Positions 58,328 through 64,000 of a stretch of DNA of 64,000 bases are shown here, in pieces (position 1 is the first letter of the stretch; every line of letters starts with the position of its first letter). The stretch lies in contig JAETNQ010000004.1 of the NCBI GenBank assembly GCA_021772075.1, positions 1 through 64,000 on the forward strand. Direction: 5' to 3'. Below the pieces are notes generated by a model. It saw nothing but the letters and a program-made list of their open reading frames with translations. It was not told the DNA's origin and did not search any database. This DNA comes from Lachnospiraceae bacterium (GTDB lineage Bacteria > Bacillota > Clostridia > Lachnospirales > Lachnospiraceae). The position numbers were made by a program, and so were the translations under genes.

Positions 58328-58582
58328 GAAGCCAAACGCCCTGCCCGCGCCCGCCTTTTTGCCGGCGCCAGTCCGTCCTGTTTGGGATAGGAAGCTGTGC
58401 ATACTCTATTGCGCGGGACATTCCGATGGACCTCTTAGAACAAAAATCGTGTTCAGCAGTGGCTTCCACGATTTTTTGAGTTCCATCTCCATCGCGCAGA
58501 AGCCGTATGCACAATCTTCCTATCCCGAACAGGACGGGCTGGCACCGGCCAAAAAGACGGGCGCGGGCAGGGCGTTTGGCTT
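58328..58582. repeat. Giant hairpin 3 (79-bp arms, more diverged)
   Basis: Bases 58328-58406 and 58504-58582 are reverse complements over about 79 bases with roughly six differences, some of them G-U compatible on one strand or the other. Inside, GATGGAC...AAAAATCGTG pairs with CACGATTTTTTGAGTTCCATC's inverse near 58425-58490. The C-rich arm reads as G-rich tracts on the other strand. It sits between a terminator and the groES promoter. It has no visible sequence relation to hairpins 1 and 2. Confidence 0.85.
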
Positions 58583-58737
58583 CTGAATTCGTATGGTTCT
58601 GCAAAAAAGGTGGATTTTATAAACTTTATAAAATAATTATTAAAAAGCAAAATATGTAAAAAGTGAGTAAATGAGAGAAAAAAAGAGTAAAATAAAGAAA
58701 ATATGAGATATAATGATTTTGATATTTATAATTGCAT

Positions 58738-58805
58738 TTGCAAACCGTTGCATATGAATTTAATATATGGGTTAGTGATTAGCACTCAATCAAAAAGAGT
58801 GCTAA
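58738..58805 (+). promoter_or_regulatory. groESL promoter with CIRCE operator
   Basis: TTGCAA (58738-58743) and TAATAT (58761-58766) are 17 bases apart. TTAGCACTC-n9-GAGTGCTAA at 58779-58805 is a perfect CIRCE element, the operator of the heat-shock repressor HrcA, placed over the expected start of transcription. hrcA itself is not in the window. Confidence 0.95.
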
Positions 58806-58848
58806 TAAGACGAAAAAGATTGAAAATTGACATAAGGAGGCTTTTAAA

Positions 58849-59133
58849 ATGAAATTAGTACCTTTAGGCGACAGAGTTGTATTAAAGCAGTTAGTAGCAG
58901 AAGAAACGACGAAATCGGGTATTGTTCTTCCGGGACAGAATAAGGAGAAGCCGCAGCAGGCAGAGGTAGTGGCAGTAGGGCCGGGGGGAACCGTGGACGG
59001 CAAGGAAGTGAAAATGGAAGTAAAAGCCGGCGATCATGTTATTTATTCCAAATATGCGGGAACGGATGTGAAGATCGACGAAGAGGAATTCATCATTGTA
59101 AAACAGAGCGATATATTGGCAGTAATCGAATAA
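58849..59133 (+). CDS. groES: Co-chaperonin GroES
   Basis: The 94-residue protein has the GroES start LVPLGDRVVLKQLVAEETT, a mobile loop (TTKSGIVLPGQNKEKPQQAE) and the end DEEFIIVKQSDILAVIE. It forms the seven-subunit lid of GroEL. AAGGAGG precedes ATG. Expression is controlled by the CIRCE element upstream. Confidence 0.98.
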   Translation: MKLVPLGDRVVLKQLVAEETTKSGIVLPGQNKEKPQQAEVVAVGPGGTVDGKEVKMEVKAGDHVIYSKYAGTDVKIDEEEFIIVKQSDILAVIE

Positions 59134-59169
59134 GCGGCACAGCAAATAGTTTCGCTTTACAGAGTGTAA

Positions 59170-60831
<1,662 letters not shown>

Positions 60832-60858
60832 TTAAATGAATTTTATAACAAATAAATA

Positions 60859-60905
60859 AAAACAGCCGGACCGATAATTTGGAAATTATTGGTTCGGCTG
60901 TTTTT
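60859..60905 (+). terminator. Terminator after groEL
   Basis: AAAACAGCCGGACCGATAAT and its complement ATTGGTTCGGCTGTTTTTA form a long stem around TTGGAA, ending in T's. Confidence 0.92.
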
Positions 60906-60908
60906 ATT

Positions 60909-60965
60909 CCCGCGAGCAACGAGCCAAGTGGCTGCTTGCAGACATTTGGCGACTGCCGCGAGGGT
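60909..60965. repeat. Intergenic palindromic sequence after groEL
   Basis: CCCGCGAGCAACGAGCCAAG and TGCCGCGAGGG bracket GCCAAGTGGC-type inner pairs (AGCCAAGTGGCT, GCTTGC/GCAGAC). It looks like a dispersed clostridial REP-like sequence. Only one copy was seen in this window. Confidence 0.4.
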
Positions 60966-61021
60966 CAAATACTTTGATTGTTACATTGAGAAAAAATATT
61001 TTTAAAATGGGACGAAAAAGC

Positions 61022-61050
61022 TTTACATGGCATTGCCGATAAGATATAAT
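61022..61050 (+). promoter_or_regulatory. Promoter of the thioredoxin-like surface protein
   Basis: TTTACA (61022-61027) and TATAAT (61045-61050) are 17 bases apart. It lies across the upstream part of the reading frame, which supports the later start. Confidence 0.8.
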
Positions 61051-61116
61051 CTTTTTACGTTGCGGGATATTTTTTTGTTACAAAAAGAAAATCTGGATGA
61101 AGAAAGGAAAAGAGGA

Positions 61117-62292
61117 ATGAGAAAAAGAATATTATGTCTGCTGGCGGCGCTTATGCTGCTGGTTCCGGCGATACCGGCGGCGGCGCAGGAGATGCCGGAG
61201 GGTACTGAGAATGTTAGCTATACCTTTGATGGAGCCAACGTAGATGACGGCACAGCGATGACGACAGAGGCTAACGGAAAAACAAAAGTAATTGTTTTTT
61301 TTAAGGTTGACTGCGGCCATTGCCAAGCAGTATTGCAGGGGATTGCAAACAGCAGTTGGATTCAGGATGAAGAATTAGCTGATGTATGCGCGATCGCTAT
61401 GGATAAAAAAACAGATAGAACCACAGGAAATCTTATTGAGGCAACGGCTGATGATGTGAAAGATTTCCGGACAACTTGGTGTTCTAACGCAAATGGCAGG
61501 ATTCAGTTTGGCATACATTCACAGGCATCTGCCGTGATGTTTAGTTATGGAGGGGCGGCAGGATTAGTGGATGAAAGCACAGGTACAATTACCACGCCAG
61601 TTGTCGCTATCGTAGATGCGGAGAATAAACTCCGGGATGTAACGAGCGGTTCTACAGATGTCGTTAGTACAATGGAAGCAAAATTAGAAGCAATTAAGCC
61701 CAGTGATCCGAGCAACCCGAGTGACCCCAGCGATCCGAGCAACCCGAGTGACCCAAGTGATCCGAGCAATCCGAGTGATCCCAGTGATCCAAGCAATCCG
61801 GATGATCCCAGTACCCCGGAGAACCCTGGAGACTCTGGCAATACCCAGAAGCCGGAACAACCGAGCGTGGAAGAGAGCAGCAACGACCAGCCGGCTTGCA
61901 GCCATAGAGTGGAAAGCGTGCTGATGAGTGGGGCGACGGATAGCAGCGATGCTGTTGTTGCATCCAAATGCGTAAAATGCGGGGCAGTTCTGGGATATGA
62001 AAAAGTTGCTAATTCTGCATACCACACGTTCTTGAAGGAAACAGCAGACGCGATTGCAAACGCGAAAGAAACGACGGTGGTCATTGATGCAAAGATGTGG
62101 GTAAGTTTTAACCGGTCGGTATTTGAAGCGATCAAAAGCAGACCGGACGTAGCGGTAACGGTAAACTATACTTTTGAAGGGCAGAAATATGTTCTTCAGA
62201 TACCTGCGGGGGTAAATGTAGATTCCCTGATGGATGAGAATGGATTTGGCGGATTCCGTTACATAGATCAAGTATTAAATACAAAAGGCTGA
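61117..62292 (+). CDS. Secreted thioredoxin-like protein with Pro/Ser/Asp repeats
   Basis: The 391-residue protein starts at ATG 61117 after AGGAAAAGAGGA. A signal peptide (RKRILCLLAALMLLVPAIPA, cut after AAAQE) leads to a thioredoxin-like domain with FFKVDCGHCQAVL (CGHC, residues about 62-65). A linker of PSDPSNPSD repeats spans about residues 190-240, then a C-terminal domain with CVKCGAVLGYE and TVVIDAKMWVSFNRSVFEAI. No LPxTG anchor was seen. A CGHC pair suggests disulphide exchange or reduction outside the cell. The C-terminal domain is of unknown role. Confidence 0.8.
   Translation: MRKRILCLLAALMLLVPAIPAAAQEMPEGTENVSYTFDGANVDDGTAMTTEANGKTKVIVFFKVDCGHCQAVLQGIANSSWIQDEELADVCAIAMDKKTDRTTGNLIEATADDVKDFRTTWCSNANGRIQFGIHSQASAVMFSYGGAAGLVDESTGTITTPVVAIVDAENKLRDVTSGSTDVVSTMEAKLEAIKPSDPSNPSDPSDPSNPSDPSDPSNPSDPSDPSNPDDPSTPENPGDSGNTQKPEQPSVEESSNDQPACSHRVESVLMSGATDSSDAVVASKCVKCGAVLGYEKVANSAYHTFLKETADAIANAKETTVVIDAKMWVSFNRSVFEAIKSRPDVAVTVNYTFEGQKYVLQIPAGVNVDSLMDENGFGGFRYIDQVLNTKG
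61699..61815 (+). repeat. Tandem coding repeat in the linker
   Basis: Units of AGTGATCCGAGCAACCCG and close variants repeat across about 115 bases, encoding PSDPSNPSD. Repeat number is likely to vary by slippage. Confidence 0.85.
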
Positions 62293-62323
62293 TTTTATCG
62301 GTATTTTTGCTGCAAAAAGCAGG

Positions 62324-62353
62324 AAAGGGCTGGCCGCCGGGCCGGCTCTTTTT
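62324..62353 (+). terminator. Terminator after surface protein gene
   Basis: AAGGGCTGGCC and GGCCGGCTCTTTTT form a stem with a GCCG loop, followed by T's. Confidence 0.88.
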
Positions 62354-62469
62354 ATCATGAATAGACGCATAGAAGAAAAGCGGATGGCTATGCGGCCTGG
62401 TTCGGATGCCGGCCAAAAACCAGGTGCAGCCCTAAAAAATTGATTTCCGCAGGGAAGGCCGGAAAACGG

Positions 62470-62498
62470 TTGTCATAGGAGGCAGAAGCGGCTATAAT
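62470..62498 (+). promoter_or_regulatory. Promoter of thioesterase gene
   Basis: TTGTCA (62470-62475) and TATAAT (62493-62498) are 17 bases apart. Confidence 0.8.
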
Positions 62499-62580
62499 AA
62501 AAAAGTAGTATCATTAGATGAAGGGTGCGGTGCTTTCCGGATCCGTACTTTAAAGACAGGCTGGGAGTGATAAACAGGAA

Positions 62581-62988
62581 ATGCAAAAAACTTTAGAGGA
62601 AGTAAGGAAGTTGTTTGAAAAAGACAGATTTGCGACGGAAAGCGGAGCCGTTATCGACGAGATCGGCGAACGGTATGCGAAATGCAGCCTGAAGCTATCG
62701 GATTCCCATAGGAATGCTCTTGGAGCCGTAATGGGAGGAGCCATTTTTACATTGGCCGATTTTGCATTTGCCGTGGCCGCCAACTGGCAGGATCCGGGGG
62801 TAGTTTCCCTTAGTGCCAATATTGCTTATCTGGGAACTGCAAAGGGAGAAAGCCTGACAGCCTGGGCGCAATGCGTGAAAAACGGGCGCACCACGAGCTA
62901 TTACCATATCGATATCGAGGATGAACTGGGAAATCAGGTGGCTGCCGTGACGGCGACGGGCTATAGGAAGCTGGTTTTGGAGCATTGA
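62581..62988 (+). CDS. PaaI-type hotdog thioesterase
   Basis: The 135-residue protein is a PaaI/YbgC-type hotdog thioesterase: HRNALGAVMGGAIFTLADFAFAVAA carries the family H-N-x-x-G-x-x-x-G-G-x-x-x-x-L-x-D pattern, and SLSANIAYLGTAKGESLTAWA follows. It hydrolyses acyl- or aryl-CoA thioesters in the cytoplasm. Length is normal. It has its own promoter and stands alone. Confidence 0.92.
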   Translation: MQKTLEEVRKLFEKDRFATESGAVIDEIGERYAKCSLKLSDSHRNALGAVMGGAIFTLADFAFAVAANWQDPGVVSLSANIAYLGTAKGESLTAWAQCVKNGRTTSYYHIDIEDELGNQVAAVTATGYRKLVLEH

Positions 62989-62994
62989 AATCCG

Positions 62995-63023
62995 TTGACA
63001 AAAAAATAATATATTGATATGAT
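62995..63023 (+). promoter_or_regulatory. Promoter of HD-GYP regulator
   Basis: TTGACA (62995-63000) and TATGAT (63018-63023) are 17 bases apart. Confidence 0.85.
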
Positions 63024-63092
63024 TTTTATGGAAACCATTTATTTATCGGTGCGTTGTTTTTAGTGGCGGGGAAGCAGGATAAGGGTGATCGT

Positions 63093-64000
63093 ATGAAGAA
63101 AAAAATAATATTGATGGTAGATGATGTGCAACTGAACCATAAGGCGGCGGGTTTGGTCTTACAGGATACCTACGAACTGTATGAAGCCTTATCCGCAAAA
63201 GAAGCGTTTGAGATTATGGAAACAGTACGGCCGGATCTGATTCTTCTGGATGTCATTATGCCGGTGATGGACGGTTATCAGATGATGAAAGTTCTGAAAT
63301 CAACTCCTTACTATAAATCGATCCCTGTGATCTTCCTTACTGCGGAGACAAGGGCAGAGTCGGAAGTGGAAGGCTTTAACTGCGGAATCGTAGATTATAT
63401 CACGAAACCCTTTGTCCCTATTGTGATGAAAAAGAGGATTGAAACACAGATTGCTTTAGCTGAGTATGAACGAAGCCTGGAAGAAAAAGTGGCGGAAAAA
63501 GTGGAAGAAATCGAGAGCATGTATGATTTGATGACAGTCAGTTTTGCCGGGCTGGTGGAGTCCAGGGATGGCGTGACAGGCGGGCATCTGAAAAATACTT
63601 CATTGTTTTTTAAGCTTTTTATTCAATATTTGATGCAGCTTCCGAAATATAAAAATGAGCTTCCTGAGAGCCTTGTAAAGCGGGCGTGCCGTTCGGCTCC
63701 TCTTCATGATGTAGGGAAGATAGCTATTGAGGATGCCGTACTCCGCAAGGCAGGAAGATTGAGCAATGAAGAATTTGAGAAGATGAAAATGCATTCTGTG
63801 ATAGGCGGGGATATTTTTGCTTTTATCAAAGGGCGGATTCCTGACAGGGAATTTGCAGAAGTGGCGGAGAAAATAGCCAGGTACCATCATGAGAAGTGGA
63901 ACGGAAGCGGATATCCGGACGGGCTGAAAGGGAAAGATATTCCGCTGGTGGCCCGCATCATGAGCATTGTGGATGTATATGATGCCCTCACATCGAAAAG
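63093..64000 (+). CDS. Response regulator with HD-GYP domain (partial)
   Basis: The gene runs past the window end; 302 codons are visible. Residues 1-125 form a receiver domain (MVDDVQLN, phospho-acceptor D in LLDVIMPVMDGY, K in ITKPF). A coiled-coil joint follows, then an HD-GYP domain with APLHDVGKIAIED and HHEKWNGSGYPDGLKG, VARIMSIVDVYDALTS. HD-GYP proteins break down c-di-GMP; RpfG is the model. A kinase partner is not seen upstream. It has its own promoter. Confidence 0.93.
   Translation, partial: MKKKIILMVDDVQLNHKAAGLVLQDTYELYEALSAKEAFEIMETVRPDLILLDVIMPVMDGYQMMKVLKSTPYYKSIPVIFLTAETRAESEVEGFNCGIVDYITKPFVPIVMKKRIETQIALAEYERSLEEKVAEKVEEIESMYDLMTVSFAGLVESRDGVTGGHLKNTSLFFKLFIQYLMQLPKYKNELPESLVKRACRSAPLHDVGKIAIEDAVLRKAGRLSNEEFEKMKMHSVIGGDIFAFIKGRIPDREFAEVAEKIARYHHEKWNGSGYPDGLKGKDIPLVARIMSIVDVYDALTSK

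Noticed and set aside
61684-62271. Repeat array as a possible CRISPR
   Set aside because: The repeats are adjoining coding triplets for PSDPSNPSD without spacers.

Overview
The window reads like the chromosome of a Gram-positive anaerobe of the Clostridia, most likely Lachnospiraceae. This is inferred from strong AAGGAGG ribosome sites, TTGACA-17-TATAAT promoters, a CIRCE-controlled groES-groEL, pyrBI, a fused chorismate mutase-prephenate dehydratase, a PPi-type phosphofructokinase, CmpB-type membrane proteins, ABC-F proteins and a holin-like type I toxin. No rRNA, tRNA, CRISPR array or intact transposase was seen. Bases 1-2340 and about 13200-14640 look more AT-rich than the rest and are probably acquired.

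Layout. 1-2340: Abi/HEPN-type gene, then decayed remnants (TnpW-like piece, frameshifted Rpn-family gene, possible efflux fragment). 2439-8992: CBM9-like secreted protein, hemerythrin, AlaX-type editing protein, a giant hairpin, MerR/TipAS regulator, a frameshifted acetyltransferase, a methyltransferase and two MGMT-family proteins. 9097-13050: two CobW-type GTPases (one His-rich, one with a DUF1980-like tail), YlmH, CmpB protein. 13197-14635: TetR-SDR cassette with two operators. 14959-22296: PHP, pyrBI, nitroreductase, a second giant hairpin, RNase H, small membrane and secreted proteins, pheA. 22493-29338: DUF815 ATPase, ppx, ppk, maf, HAD phosphatase and a small acidic protein, a polyphosphate-centred run. 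29335-32515: kinase, ECF transporter component with a long leader, DUF3842, mutarotase.

33572-47631 is the most interesting part. A LacI regulator diverges from an operon coding a PPi-type PFK, triosephosphate isomerase, a LarA-like nickel-pincer enzyme, NagB-like and NagA enzymes and a class II aldolase, in principle an amino-sugar-phosphate to triose-phosphate route. It is followed by an SsuBCA-type ABC transporter, a multi-membrane-segment histidine kinase, a LuxR-type response regulator and a soluble protein joining a chemoreceptor signalling domain to a cytoplasmic copy of the transporter's substrate-binding fold.

47632-64000: two more copies of a structured repeat first seen after pheA, HAD and PHP enzymes, an ABC-F protein, a type I toxin-antitoxin candidate, an MFS transporter, GDPD, a DUF3298 lipoprotein, three unrecognised charged proteins, a degenerate GGDEF protein, a third giant hairpin, groESL, a surface thioredoxin-like protein, a hotdog thioesterase and an HD-GYP response regulator cut by the window end.

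Non-coding structure stands out. There are three unrelated giant hairpins (79-108 bp stems), a three-copy structured element whose helices covary, and a REP-like palindrome sitting just after gene ends.
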